Below are positions 1-8,391 of a DNA stretch of 64,000 nt, piece by piece; position 1 is the stretch's first letter, and every line of letters starts with the position of its first letter. Source of the DNA: Deltaproteobacteria bacterium (GTDB lineage: Bacteria; Desulfobacterota; Syntrophorhabdia; Syntrophorhabdales; Syntrophorhabdaceae); NCBI GenBank assembly GCA_022711595.1, contig JAKLET010000008.1, positions 50,735 through 114,734 on the forward strand, read 5' to 3'. A program made the translations under genes and the position numbers. The notes under the pieces were generated by a model. That model was not told the DNA's origin. It saw only the letters and a program-made list of their open reading frames with translations, and searched no databases.

Positions 1-2
1 TT

Positions 3-2171
3 TTCTACATGGACATCCGGGCCCATGGTAAAGATTTTGACCAGTATTACGAGCGGGCAAAGAAACAGGGTGTCGATTACATCAGGGGGATACCATCCCG
101 CATCATCCAGATGCCCGGCACGAAAGACCTGCGGGCGACATACTATAACGAGGCCGATCAATTACAGGAAAGGGACTTTGACCTGGTCGTTCTGTCCGTC
201 GGCATGGAGCCGGGCCTCGCTGCCGTGGATGCCGCCAGGCGTCTTGGTTTTGAGCTTAACGAATACGGTTTCTGTGCCACTGACAGGTTTGCGCCATTGA
301 ATACTTCCCGGCCGGGGGTTTTTGTTGGAGGGGCTTTCCAGGAGCCGAAGGACATCCCGGAGACGGTGACCCAGGCCAGCGCCGCAGCTTCGATGGCCAT
401 GGAACTGCTGGCCCCGGCCCGCAACACGCTGGTCACCAAACCGGTCTATCCCGATGAGCATGACGTCACCGATGAAGAGCCCCGGGTCGGCGTCTTTATC
501 TGCCACTGCGGCCGCAACATCGCTTCAGTGGTGGATGTGAAAAAAGTGGTTGACACTGTGGCCAACGAGCCGAATGTCATCATTGCCACCGATACATTGT
601 TCACCTGTTCCGATACCAGTCTCGACAATATCCGTGAGACCATCCGCGAGAACAGGCTCAACCGTGTTGTCGTGGCTTCCTGCACGCCGCGCACTCACGA
701 GCCAATCTTCAGGGACACGCTCCGTGAAGCCGGCCTCAACCAGTATTTGTTTGAAATGGCCAACATCCGCGACCAATGCTCATGGGTGCATTCGGCACTG
801 CCGGAGCGGGCAACCGAGAAATCCATCGACCTTGTCAGGATGTCCATCGCCCGTGCCCGCAGGCTGGTCCCGCTGCAGGGCTCGTACTCAAGTGTCGTTC
901 AGAGCGGCCTTGTCATCGGTGGCGGCGTCAGCGGCATGTCGGCGGCCCTGGCACTGGCGCAGCAGGGTTTTGAGACCCACCTGGTCGAAAGATCGGATAC
1001 GCTGGGCGGCAATTTCCTCGGCCTGAATTACACGCTGGAACACGACGATGCCAGCGGGTTCCTCAACTCCCTGATAGGCCGTGTTCAGAGAAGCCAAAAT
1101 ATCGTCCTGCACATGAACGCCGAGGTGAAGAATGTCGCCGGCTTCATAGGCAATTTTGAGGTCACCCTCAACGAGAACAATGAAGAGATTACGGTGCCAT
1201 GCGGTGCGATCGTGGTCGCCACCGGGGCCAAACCGGCGGTCACGAAAGATTTCCAGTATGGCCGGTCCTCCAACATCATCACCCAGTCGGAGCTTGAGAG
1301 CGCGTTGCATTCGGGCAGTTTTTCTTCGGCTAGCCGCAACATCGTGATGATACAGTGCGCCGGTTCGCGCAGTGATGAGAGGCCTTATTGCAGCCGCATC
1401 TGTTGTTCAATGGCGGTAAAGAATGCCCTCAAGCTGAAAAAACAGGACCCCGACGTGAATATCATTGTTCTGTACCGGGATATCCGTACTTATGGATTCA
1501 GGGAAAAATATTATAAACAGGCCCGCGAAGCCGGTGTTCTCTTTATGAGATACGAAAAAGAAGACCCGCCTGTCATCTCCGACGATCATAGCCTGGTCAC
1601 ACTGAGGAGCCCCGACTTTCCGGAGCCGGTGGAGATCGAGACCGACACCATCGTGCTCGCTACCGGTATCGATGCTCCGCAGGACAACCGAAAGCTGGCA
1701 GATATGCTCAAGGTGCCTCTCAATGCCGACGGCTTCTATGTTGAGGCCCACCTTAAGCTCAGGCCCGTCGAGTTCGCAACCGAAGGCATTTTTCTGTGCG
1801 GCCTTGCCCATTCACCCAAGATGTCCGATGAGAATATCTCACAGGCGCGAGCGGCTGCCTCCAGGGCGGCGACCATTCTTTCAAAGACCCAGTTGGAGGT
1901 TGGCGGACAGGTATCCAGCGTTGACCAGGGGAAGTGTATCTCCTGTATGACCTGCGTCAGGGCCTGTCCCTACCACGCTCCATTTGTTAACGTTGACGGC
2001 AAGGCGCAGATCGCCGCTGCCGCATGTATGGGTTGCGGCATATGTGCCTCGGAATGCCCGGCACAGGCGATCCAGCTCAGGAATTTTGAGTCTGATCAAT
2101 TCGAGGGTATGCTGCAGGCTTTATTGACGGGATCGGGTGAGGAGAGCTATCCCGAATCCGTAACGAAATAA
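3..2171 (+). CDS. hdrA: HdrA-like heterodisulfide reductase subunit A, tandem form, 5' end cut by the window
   Basis: Flavin and iron-sulfur subunit of a heterodisulfide-reductase-type electron-bifurcating complex, expected in the cytoplasm. The frame is open to the window edge, and the first ATG (base 9) is internal, since the preceding codons (Phe-Tyr) continue the family motif FYMDIRA. The first ~150 residues match the C-terminal half of one HdrA. A new HdrA N-terminus (VGVFICHCGRNIASVVDV) follows at about residue 160, so the gene encodes two HdrA modules in tandem. The second module has an FAD motif (VIGGGVSGMSAALA, about residue 304), the central cysteines (PYCSRICCSMA) and two C-terminal ferredoxin sites (CISCMTCVRACP, CMGCGICASECP). 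mvhD and metV follow directly, indicating an HdrA-MvhD-MetVF type complex that links methylene-THF reduction to ferredoxin or NADH. The electron partners lie outside the window. Confidence 0.93.
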   Translation, partial: FYMDIRAHGKDFDQYYERAKKQGVDYIRGIPSRIIQMPGTKDLRATYYNEADQLQERDFDLVVLSVGMEPGLAAVDAARRLGFELNEYGFCATDRFAPLNTSRPGVFVGGAFQEPKDIPETVTQASAAASMAMELLAPARNTLVTKPVYPDEHDVTDEEPRVGVFICHCGRNIASVVDVKKVVDTVANEPNVIIATDTLFTCSDTSLDNIRETIRENRLNRVVVASCTPRTHEPIFRDTLREAGLNQYLFEMANIRDQCSWVHSALPERATEKSIDLVRMSIARARRLVPLQGSYSSVVQSGLVIGGGVSGMSAALALAQQGFETHLVERSDTLGGNFLGLNYTLEHDDASGFLNSLIGRVQRSQNIVLHMNAEVKNVAGFIGNFEVTLNENNEEITVPCGAIVVATGAKPAVTKDFQYGRSSNIITQSELESALHSGSFSSASRNIVMIQCAGSRSDERPYCSRICCSMAVKNALKLKKQDPDVNIIVLYRDIRTYGFREKYYKQAREAGVLFMRYEKEDPPVISDDHSLVTLRSPDFPEPVEIETDTIVLATGIDAPQDNRKLADMLKVPLNADGFYVEAHLKLRPVEFATEGIFLCGLAHSPKMSDENISQARAAASRAATILSKTQLEVGGQVSSVDQGKCISCMTCVRACPYHAPFVNVDGKAQIAAAACMGCGICASECPAQAIQLRNFESDQFEGMLQALLTGSGEESYPESVTK

Positions 2172-2182
2172 GGAAAATGGTT

Positions 2183-2644
2183 ATGAACGCGAATAATTCC
2201 GAACCGATAATCGTGGCTTTCTGCTGTCACTATTGCGCTTATGCCGCGGCAGATCTGGCGGGATCGGGGCGTCTGCAGTACCCGCCCAACATCCGCATCG
2301 TCCGGATGCCGTGCACCGGCAGGCTGGAGGTCAATTTCCTGATGAAGGCCTTTGAGGCCGGTGCAGACGGTGTTTTGGTAGCTGGATGCGAAGAGGGCAG
2401 CTGTCACTTTAAGGAGGGAAATTATCTGGCCAAAGGCCGGGTGAATACCGCCAGGCAGTTATTAGAGGAAGCCGGGCTGGAACCGCAGCGGCTGCGCATG
2501 GTGAATGTGAGCGCTGCCAGTTCCCAAAAGTTTGCCGAATATATTCGCGAAATAGTGGAGACCGTGACCGGACTTGGTCCCTCGCCTGTCAAAAAGATGG
2601 AAAAGAGGACCACAAACCAAGAACAAACAGGAGTAATGCCATGA
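2183..2644 (+). CDS. mvhD: MvhD family [2Fe-2S] electron transfer protein
   Basis: Small iron-sulfur protein that passes electrons to HdrA, known as the delta subunit of F420-non-reducing hydrogenase. Family signatures are the N-terminal CCHYCAYAAADLAG, the central MPCTGRLE, and GCEEGSCHFKEGN with two cysteines. About 153 residues is normal for the family. An upstream in-frame ATG at 2177 lies only two bases after AGGA. The ATG at 2183 has an 8-base spacer to the same AGGA, so I prefer it. The gene starts 11 bases after hdrA and its stop overlaps metV by ATGA, so the three are translationally coupled. No hydrogenase gene is seen, so the electron donor is probably not MvhAG. Confidence 0.9.
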   Translation: MNANNSEPIIVAFCCHYCAYAAADLAGSGRLQYPPNIRIVRMPCTGRLEVNFLMKAFEAGADGVLVAGCEEGSCHFKEGNYLAKGRVNTARQLLEEAGLEPQRLRMVNVSAASSQKFAEYIREIVETVTGLGPSPVKKMEKRTTNQEQTGVMP

Positions 2645-3309
2645 TAGTTGCCGAAAGAAAAACCATCCCTGAACTTGTCGAGATTTTAAAACCCCACAAG
2701 AATATACTTGTGCTGGGATGCGGCACCTGTGTCACGGTCTGCCTTTCCGGAGGTGAACGGGAAGTCAGTATCATATCGTCGGCACTGCGTATTGCGTTCC
2801 GCGTTCAAGGCCTGGGTTTCGGGATCAATGAGCTCACTATCGAGCGCCAGTGCGATAACATCTTCATCGAACAGGCGGCGGAAGCCATCCAGAGGGCTGA
2901 TGCCGTGTTGTCAACAGCCTGCGGCGCCGGGGTCCAGGCGATTGCCGAGCGTTTTCCTCACAAGCCGGTCTATGCCGGACTGAACACGACTTTCCTGGGT
3001 ATTCTCGAGGAGCGCGGTGTGTGGACGGAAAAGTGCGCCGCCTGCGGCTCCTGTGTCCTGCACAAATACGGCGGCATATGCCCGGTCACCCGCTGCGCCA
3101 AGCGCATGATGAATGGACCATGCGGAGGTTCCCGAGAAGACAGGTGTGAGGTACGGCCGGACAGATCCTGTGCGTGGCAACTCATCTACCGAAGGCTCAA
3201 GAATATAGGTCAGCTCGAAAGACTCAAGGAAATGGAGCCTCCCAAGGACTGGAATTCAAGCCTGTCAGGCGGCCCCAGGGTGCTCATAAGGGAAGACCAC
3301 AAAGTCTGA
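2641..3309 (+). CDS. metV: MetV-type methylenetetrahydrofolate reductase C-terminal domain protein
   Basis: Zinc/iron-sulfur partner of MetF in the acetogen-type methylenetetrahydrofolate reductase. Recognisable parts are LGCGTCVTVCLSGG near residue 25, ACGAGVQAI, the CAACGSC pair, and the terminal MMNGPCGGS motif typical of this family. The start overlaps the mvhD stop (ATGA). The catalytic MetF itself is not downstream: the next gene is an ABC-F ATPase after a repeat-filled gap. MetF is therefore upstream of the window, elsewhere, or missing. The product is cytoplasmic and probably part of a complex with HdrA and MvhD, in a Wood-Ljungdahl or reverse C1 pathway. Confidence 0.85.
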   Translation: MIVAERKTIPELVEILKPHKNILVLGCGTCVTVCLSGGEREVSIISSALRIAFRVQGLGFGINELTIERQCDNIFIEQAAEAIQRADAVLSTACGAGVQAIAERFPHKPVYAGLNTTFLGILEERGVWTEKCAACGSCVLHKYGGICPVTRCAKRMMNGPCGGSREDRCEVRPDRSCAWQLIYRRLKNIGQLERLKEMEPPKDWNSSLSGGPRVLIREDHKV

Positions 3310-3440
3310 AAATGTCGCAACCGCTTGAACAGCTCGAACGGCTTAAGCGGGAAAGGCGAAAAGATGGCTTGAACCGCTTGAATGCCTGAACCGTTTGAAC
3401 GGTTGAAACGGCTGAAACTCTTGAACTTATTATCTCCCTG
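3305..3440 (+). repeat. Degenerate short-period array, family A (TTGAAC words)
   Basis: The gap after metV is filled with imperfect repeats of words such as CGCTTGAAC, GGTTGAAAC and CGTTTGAAC with a 7-9 base period. The same family occurs near 28216 and 33283. It codes for nothing obvious and sits at the end of the hdrA operon. Confidence 0.75.
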
Positions 3441-3490
3441 CGGTAAGATAGAGCGCTTTTTAAGTAAATTATCATCAGGCGCCGAAATCC

Positions 3491-5347
3491 ATGCTTATCG
3501 TTACCAATCTTTCAAAGGCCTACGGGACACAGACACTGTTTGATGAGGCGAGCTTTACCGTTGGCCCCGGAGAGCGCCTCGGTCTCGTGGGACGGAACGG
3601 CACGGGGAAGACAACGCTTTTCAGAATGATCCTCGGGGAGGAAGAACCCGATTCGGGGGAGATCCACATCCCCAGAGGCTATACCATCCGCCACCTTTCC
3701 CAGCACATATCTTTTGTTGAACGTTCGGTCCTTGCAGAGGCCTGCCTCAACCTTACCGCACACGAGGACGGCCGTGACGAAACGTACAGGGCCAAAACGA
3801 TCCTCGCTGGCCTCGGCTTTGCCCAGGCGGACCTTGACCGGGACCCCCGGACTTTGAGCGGCGGTTTCCAGGTGCGCCTGAACCTGGCAAAGATACTTAT
3901 CGCCAGGCCCATGATGCTGCTCCTTGATGAGCCGACGAACTATCTCGACATAGTTTCCATCCGCTGGCTGACGCAGTTCCTTAAAGGGTGGAAGGGCGAG
4001 ATGGTTCTCATCACCCACGACCGTGATTTCATGGACTCCGTGACGACGCACACCATGGTGATACATCGCGGCAGGATACGAAAAATGGCCGGGACGACCC
4101 ACAAGCTCTATGATCAGATCATTGAGGAAGAAGAGGTTTACGAACAGACCCGCGTCAATGAAGAGAAAAAACGCAGGGAGATAGAGCTTTTCATAAGCCG
4201 TTTCCGGGCACAGGCAACGCGGGCCCGGTCTGTCCAGTCGCGTATACGTCAACTCCAGAAAAAGGAAAAGATGGAGAAGCTTGCCACAATGGAGACGCTG
4301 GAGTTTTCTTTCAACGCGGCGCCTTTCCCCGGCAGGTGGCTCCTCGAGGCCGACGGGGCGCGTTTTTCCTATGGGTCTTCGGGGCCGGAGCTCATAAGGG
4401 ACTTTTCAATAGCCATTAAGAAGCGCGACCGCATCGGTGTCATCGGGAAGAACGGAAAAGGAAAAACAACCCTTCTGAACCTTCTCGCGGGAGGGCTTGC
4501 CCCCGTTTCGGGAACCATCACCCATAATCAGAACCTGAAGCTCGGCTACTTCGGGCAGATGAACATCGACCGTCTCGAACCGGAGATGACCATAGAGGAC
4601 GAGATATGGAGCGTGCAGCCCGACAGAAGCAAGACCGTGGTGAGGGGGATATGCGGCGCGATGCTCTTTGACGGCGACAAGGCCCTGAAGAAGATAGGTG
4701 TCCTGTCCGGGGGAGAGCGCAGCCGGGTGCTCATGGGAAAGCTCATCGCGGAGCCTGCGAACCTGCTGCTGCTTGACGAACCTACGAACCATCTCGATAT
4801 GGAATCCATCGATTCCCTCATCGAGGCCATCAATGATTTTGAAGGAGCGGTGGTGATCGTTACCCACAGCGAAATGATCCTGGACGCGGTTGCCGAACGG
4901 TTGATCGTCTTTGACGGCAGCAGGGTCAGCGTCTTCGAAGGCAGCTACGAGGATTTCCTTGCACGCGTTGGTTGGGAAGACGAGGCGCGAGAAGGCGACG
5001 AAGAGCGGGAGACCACGGCCGCACCAGCCAAAAGCGTGCTCAGGAAGGAGTCCAAAAGACTCAGGGCGGAGATCGTCAACGACCGCTCGCGCGCTTTGAC
5101 CCCCATCAAAAACCGTATCAATGAGATAGAAACCGCCATCACCGAGGCCGAAAGACAGCTTGCCGGGGACAATAAAGCCCTCATCGCCGCGTCCCGCAAC
5201 GGTGACGGGAAGATCATCACGGACCTTTCGGTTGCCATCCACGAAGCAAAGATAAGGATCGACGAGCTTTTCGACGAACTGGAAGTGATCACCACCCAGC
5301 ACGATGCACTGGCGCAGGAATTCGAGGAAAGATTGAGGGAGATATAA
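3491..5347 (+). CDS. ABC-F family ATPase (YheS/Uup-like translation factor)
   Basis: Soluble protein with two ABC ATPase cassettes and no membrane domain; the ABC-F family acts on the ribosome (relieving stalling, or antibiotic protection). First Walker A GRNGTGKT is at residues 34-41, with signature LSGGF and Walker B LLLDEPTNYLD. A charged linker of about residues 215-270 follows. Second Walker A GKNGKGKTT is near residue 318, with LSGGERSRV and LLLDEPTNHLD. The last ~110 residues are charged and helical, like the C-terminal coiled-coil extension of YheS/Uup. Family members are not separable by eye, so I give no symbol. It looks like a single-gene unit preceded by a family A repeat. Confidence 0.92.
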   Translation: MLIVTNLSKAYGTQTLFDEASFTVGPGERLGLVGRNGTGKTTLFRMILGEEEPDSGEIHIPRGYTIRHLSQHISFVERSVLAEACLNLTAHEDGRDETYRAKTILAGLGFAQADLDRDPRTLSGGFQVRLNLAKILIARPMMLLLDEPTNYLDIVSIRWLTQFLKGWKGEMVLITHDRDFMDSVTTHTMVIHRGRIRKMAGTTHKLYDQIIEEEEVYEQTRVNEEKKRREIELFISRFRAQATRARSVQSRIRQLQKKEKMEKLATMETLEFSFNAAPFPGRWLLEADGARFSYGSSGPELIRDFSIAIKKRDRIGVIGKNGKGKTTLLNLLAGGLAPVSGTITHNQNLKLGYFGQMNIDRLEPEMTIEDEIWSVQPDRSKTVVRGICGAMLFDGDKALKKIGVLSGGERSRVLMGKLIAEPANLLLLDEPTNHLDMESIDSLIEAINDFEGAVVIVTHSEMILDAVAERLIVFDGSRVSVFEGSYEDFLARVGWEDEAREGDEERETTAAPAKSVLRKESKRLRAEIVNDRSRALTPIKNRINEIETAITEAERQLAGDNKALIAASRNGDGKIITDLSVAIHEAKIRIDELFDELEVITTQHDALAQEFEERLREI

Positions 5348-5386
5348 AACATTTCAAATGGTTAAGCCGATCGGGTGGTCACGGGA

Positions 5387-5668
5387 TTACAGAGTGACGG
5401 AATCTATCCCGACCTCAAATTCGGGTGTTCCACCGGTGGTTCTCAATCTGATCTCAACGCGCCTGCCTGCTGAAAGAAGGTCCTCGTAACGCCCTCTCAA
5501 TTGATTGAAATCAGCCGATTCAAGGAACAGTCTCAGCAGTTCCAATTTTTCAGCCAGTTGGCCGTCTTCCTGTTTTGTCTTGAGGAGCTGGCTCAGCACC
5601 TTCTCATACTCATTTTTGGCAAGTGTTTCAACGCAATGGGAGAGGCTTGGTTCAAACTTGATCTCCAT
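5387..5668 (-). CDS. Small conserved-looking hypothetical protein
   Basis: Not recognised. About 93 residues, with a charged helical N-terminal half (NEYEKVLSQLLKTKQ, ELLRLFLESADF) and a C-terminal beta-like stretch (VEIRLRTTGGTPEFEVGI). No signal peptide or membrane segment. The frame can be extended by 8 codons, but AAGGTGG lies just before the internal ATG (MEIKFEP), which I take as the start. It is convergent with the ABC-F gene, 40 bases away. The frame is plausible but the evidence is only coding character plus a ribosome-binding site. Confidence 0.6.
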   Translation of the reverse strand: MEIKFEPSLSHCVETLAKNEYEKVLSQLLKTKQEDGQLAEKLELLRLFLESADFNQLRGRYEDLLSAGRRVEIRLRTTGGTPEFEVGIDSVTL

Positions 5669-5934
5669 TGTTCCACCTTCACGGGCAATCATTGTCCGGT
5701 AAAGGGCCAGGCCGTCCCGTGGTCACCGTGCCCTTTTAGCGCATGGCCGGTATCGTCTTCTTTGCATTCGATACGCAATTATGATACGTTCAGCCGCTTG
5801 TCCTGTCAACTGTCGGGACACGGGAGAGGGCCGCCTCATACAGTTTGTTCCGTATTCTTAAAGACCATTGCCGAAAAGATTTGCCGGTTGTTTTTTTCCT
5901 CGATCAATGGTTATTATCGTTGAAGGAGGATGTC

Positions 5935-6537
5935 ATGCCCCTTGCTTTTCATTCCATCAGCCATGGACAGATAGCATTCGGTTTCTTCAACATTGACACG
6001 GACATGATGCTTCTCAACGACCATTATTTCTTTGCCGACGACCTTTCGGCCGTGCTCGGCGACATGGCTTCTCGATCCGGCGACGGACTGGTCGATATAC
6101 CCCTTGATGCTTACACCTTGGATATATCGCGCACAGGCAACCTTATGGGTGCGATCCGCGGGACCGACCTTCGCGGGTTCATCGGTGAGGTCTACAGGCG
6201 TTTTCCCTTTCCCGCCGAAGAGGAAAAGTTCAAACAGCAGCCGGAGGGTTTTGAGAGACGGCATATCGTCGAGGAGATCGTGAAGAAATACGCAGACATG
6301 AGACCTGTCCACGTGGTCGCCGACAACGCGCACGGTACGGTTGAATTGGGCGGCTATCTTTTCGACAGGGGAGGTTTCCAGGCGCTTGTCCTGTATCTCT
6401 GGGCGGGAGGTTACCCGCGCTGGAGGGACGGCCTGCGCCCGGAATACGTCATGGAGATGAAAAGAATCATTGAGAAGTCTGGCAATCCGCTTTTTGCCGG
6501 TCTTGGCGCAAAATTGGAAAAAAACCGTGAGGCGTAA
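5935..6537 (+). CDS. Conserved hypothetical protein
   Basis: Function unknown, 200 residues. The start is chosen for the strong AAGGAGGA six bases upstream; the open frame reaches back to 5845 without a site. The protein begins MPLAFHSISHGQIAFGFFNI and is rich in acidic and aromatic residues, with no signal peptide or clear membrane segment. The opening resembles a family of uncharacterised proteins in anaerobic Deltaproteobacteria, as far as I can recall; this needs a search. It is divergent from the small gene to its left and followed by a family B repeat. Confidence 0.75.
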   Translation: MPLAFHSISHGQIAFGFFNIDTDMMLLNDHYFFADDLSAVLGDMASRSGDGLVDIPLDAYTLDISRTGNLMGAIRGTDLRGFIGEVYRRFPFPAEEEKFKQQPEGFERRHIVEEIVKKYADMRPVHVVADNAHGTVELGGYLFDRGGFQALVLYLWAGGYPRWRDGLRPEYVMEMKRIIEKSGNPLFAGLGAKLEKNREA

Positions 6538-6690
6538 GGCGTGCAAAGACCGTGAGGCGTTAGACCGTGAGGCGTTAAACCGTGAGGCGTGAGACGTGAG
6601 GCGTGAAACCGGGAGGCTCGGGGTTTATTTTCCTTTTTTTATGCTTTACTCTTTACGCTTAACTCTTTACGCTTTACGGAAATATTAAGG
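6528..6690 (+). repeat. Seven-base-period array, family B, with facing arms
   Basis: The left arm repeats GTGAGGC/GTGAGAC words (for example ACCGTGAGGCGT three times) at seven-base steps. The right arm, after TTTTCCTTTTTTT, carries reverse-complement words (CTTTACGC, TCTTTACGCTTTACGG). The two arms could form a long imperfect hairpin at the end of the preceding gene. The first arm overlaps the last codons of that gene. Confidence 0.75.
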
Positions 6691-6701
6691 AGCACATTAC
6701 A

Positions 6702-6893
6702 ATGGAAGAAAAGAAGAGCAAAGAGGAGCGCTATAACGAGGCGCGTATCCTGCACAAATCGCTTGACGAAAAGCTGCAGATGCTGCAGGCGAAACCCTAT
6801 CTGACCGAGGATGAAGAGCTGGAAATAAAGCTTCTCAAGAAGAAGAAGCTTTATTTTAAGGACATGATGGAAAGGATCAAGGAAGAAAAGTGA
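6702..6893 (+). CDS. YdcH/DUF465 family small protein
   Basis: 63-residue, highly charged helical protein with the DUF465 pattern: a helix (YNEARILHKSLDEKLQML), a short turn with Pro (KPYLTEDEELEIKLLKKKKL), then a second helix ending KDMMERIKEEK. Family members are small coiled hairpins of unknown function found throughout Proteobacteria. AAGGAG lies 12 bases before the ATG. It is probably monocistronic, placed right after a family B repeat. Confidence 0.85.
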   Translation: MEEKKSKEERYNEARILHKSLDEKLQMLQAKPYLTEDEELEIKLLKKKKLYFKDMMERIKEEK

Positions 6894-7015
6894 CCGCGTC
6901 CTTATGTTGCCATAAGAGGCAACATTTGTCGAACCATTCATGAACGTTTTCAATAATATTTTGCCAGAACGTTGATGGCCAAGGGTTTGAGAAGCATTGT
7001 GAAGCTTGTGAATGA

Positions 7016-7031
7016 TGGCATGGATATTGCT
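7016..7031 (+). promoter_or_regulatory. Candidate sigma-54 promoter
   Basis: TGGCATGGATATTGCT matches the sigma-54 -24/-12 consensus TGGCACG-N4-TTGC(A/T) with one mismatch in the -24 block. It would place the transcription start about 12 bases before the ATG of the micro-gene that follows, leaving only a very short leader. Read from sequence alone. Confidence 0.35.
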
Positions 7032-7053
7032 TTAAATTCACAAGGAGCATACG

Positions 7054-7176
7054 ATGCTGGACCGGAGATTGATGAAAGAAGTGATAAACATCCTTATGGA
7101 AAGCGCATCATATTTCCGCCTGACCGTGAGTGAGAGGCTCCGGCTGGTGAAACACCTCATGAACGTCATGATGTGA
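7054..7176 (+). CDS. Candidate 40-residue protein
   Basis: Begins with ATG seven bases after AAGGAG and runs 40 codons to TGA. The product starts MLDRRLMKEVINILMESAS and is basic and Met/Leu-rich, a probable amphipathic helix with no signal peptide. I recognise no family. Support is the ribosome-binding site and the sigma-54-like element just upstream. A chance frame of this length is possible. Confidence 0.5.
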   Translation: MLDRRLMKEVINILMESASYFRLTVSERLRLVKHLMNVMM

Positions 7177-7277
7177 CTTAAAGGGATCCATGGGCCATAG
7201 AGTTTCAAGGTTTCAGAGAAAAAACCAAGAAGATCCCCGGGCAATTTTCAAAGATAGGGGTTAGCCAATTTCCTCTC

Positions 7278-8006
7278 TTATTCTATGCCGGCGATGAATT
7301 TGCCGATGGCCGTGTTCAACTTGTCGGGTTTTTCGATCATCACCATGTGTCCCGCGCCTTCTATGATCTCAAGGGCTGCACCGGAAATATTTTCCGCAAG
7401 GTAGCGGGAATATTTTTCCGGGGTGAACAGGTCTTCGGTGCCGCACATAACAAGTGTGGGAGCGGTGATGTTTCCGAGTGAGCCCATGTAATTGAAACTG
7501 TCACAGGCCGTGAAATCGTTGAAGATCGTCCGTGCGTCGTTCTTCAGGTATTCCGCGAGGACTTTTTCTTTCAATGCAGCGGGCATGGCGGGAGAAAATG
7601 CTGTGTCGATGATCATCCGGGCCGTTTTTTCCTTGTCCTTCAGGGCGCCTTCGAGAATATCCGGATAGACCTTGAGCTTCGCCCCGGTCCCGATGAGGAT
7701 GAGCCCTTTTAAAAGCCCGGGATACGTGATGGCGAGGTGCATCGCGATCGCCCCTCCCATGGAATGTCCAACAATATGCGCGGGGGCCGCCCCGCTTTCT
7801 TCAAGCACTTTTTTTGTAGCTTCGGCGTAAGCCTCGATGGAGTTGAAAGAATCTCCGTCTGACTTTCCATGGCCCGGAAGGTCGACAAGGACCACCCGGT
7901 TTGTCTTCTCGAAATACACTTTCTGCAAAAGCCACAAAAGCGTTGAACCGCCCGCGCCGTGGATGAAAACGATAGGTGTGCCGCTGCCGTATATTTCAAC
8001 ATTCAT
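7278..8006 (-). CDS. Alpha/beta-fold hydrolase
   Basis: About 242 residues, in the family of small esterase/acyl hydrolases (MhpC/BioH-like). Oxyanion segment FIHGAGGSTLLW is near residue 17, nucleophile elbow GHSMGG follows, the acid is probably in CGTEDLFTP, and the catalytic His is in GAGHMVMIEKP near the end. The frame extends upstream, but GGAGG seven bases before the ATG of MNVEIYG marks the start. No signal peptide, so cytoplasmic. The substrate cannot be told from sequence. It is divergent from the autotransporter gene. Confidence 0.9.
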   Translation of the reverse strand: MNVEIYGSGTPIVFIHGAGGSTLLWLLQKVYFEKTNRVVLVDLPGHGKSDGDSFNSIEAYAEATKKVLEESGAAPAHIVGHSMGGAIAMHLAITYPGLLKGLILIGTGAKLKVYPDILEGALKDKEKTARMIIDTAFSPAMPAALKEKVLAEYLKNDARTIFNDFTACDSFNYMGSLGNITAPTLVMCGTEDLFTPEKYSRYLAENISGAALEIIEGAGHMVMIEKPDKLNTAIGKFIAGIE

Positions 8007-8245
8007 GTCATTGCCTCCAGTGACAAACATTATAAATGATAGACAACAGAATTCCAAGGACCTGATTACTGCCGTTTCCTTCATCCATGCTCCCGCTTAA
8101 TATATCTTTACAAATTTATTTATTATTTTCCCGATCTGTAAGCAATATGTGGGTAGTTTTAGTGTATGATTTATCACGTAACGCTTACGCCCGAACATCA
8201 TTGTTATCTGCACCAACTAGGCTGATACAGAAAATGGACTTAAAA

Positions 8246-8308
8246 GCCGCCGGATTTCCGTGGGCGGTTGGCGGTTTCGAAGAAACCATGCCCTTTCCGG
8301 GTAAGGGC
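8246..8308 (+). ncRNA. Candidate structured leader before the autotransporter gene
   Basis: Three potential stems lie close together in the 385-base gap: CCGCC (8247-8251) with GGCGG (8263-8267 or 8270-8274, mutually exclusive), GGTTTC-GAA-GAAACC (8273-8287), and GCCCTT-N7-AAGGGC (8290-8308). The two alternative partners for the first stem could act as a switch. It does not match any riboswitch class I know, including c-di-GMP-I. Otherwise I see nothing in this gap. Confidence 0.35.
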
Positions 8309-8391
8309 AAACCAAAAAATGAGAGCCATACTTGTTTAAAGTTCTCAAACAACGTGCAGGATAAGAGCCGGATCTGGCATATGAGGAAGCT

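Noticed and set aside
4406..5302. Long minus-strand frame opposite the ABC-F gene
   Set aside because: It is the shadow of a clear two-cassette ATPase gene on the plus strand and has no recognisable domain or site.
8246..8308. c-di-GMP-I riboswitch before the autotransporter
   Set aside because: Lacks the conserved GCAAAGCC block and the second hairpin pattern of that class, although GGGCAAACC occurs once.
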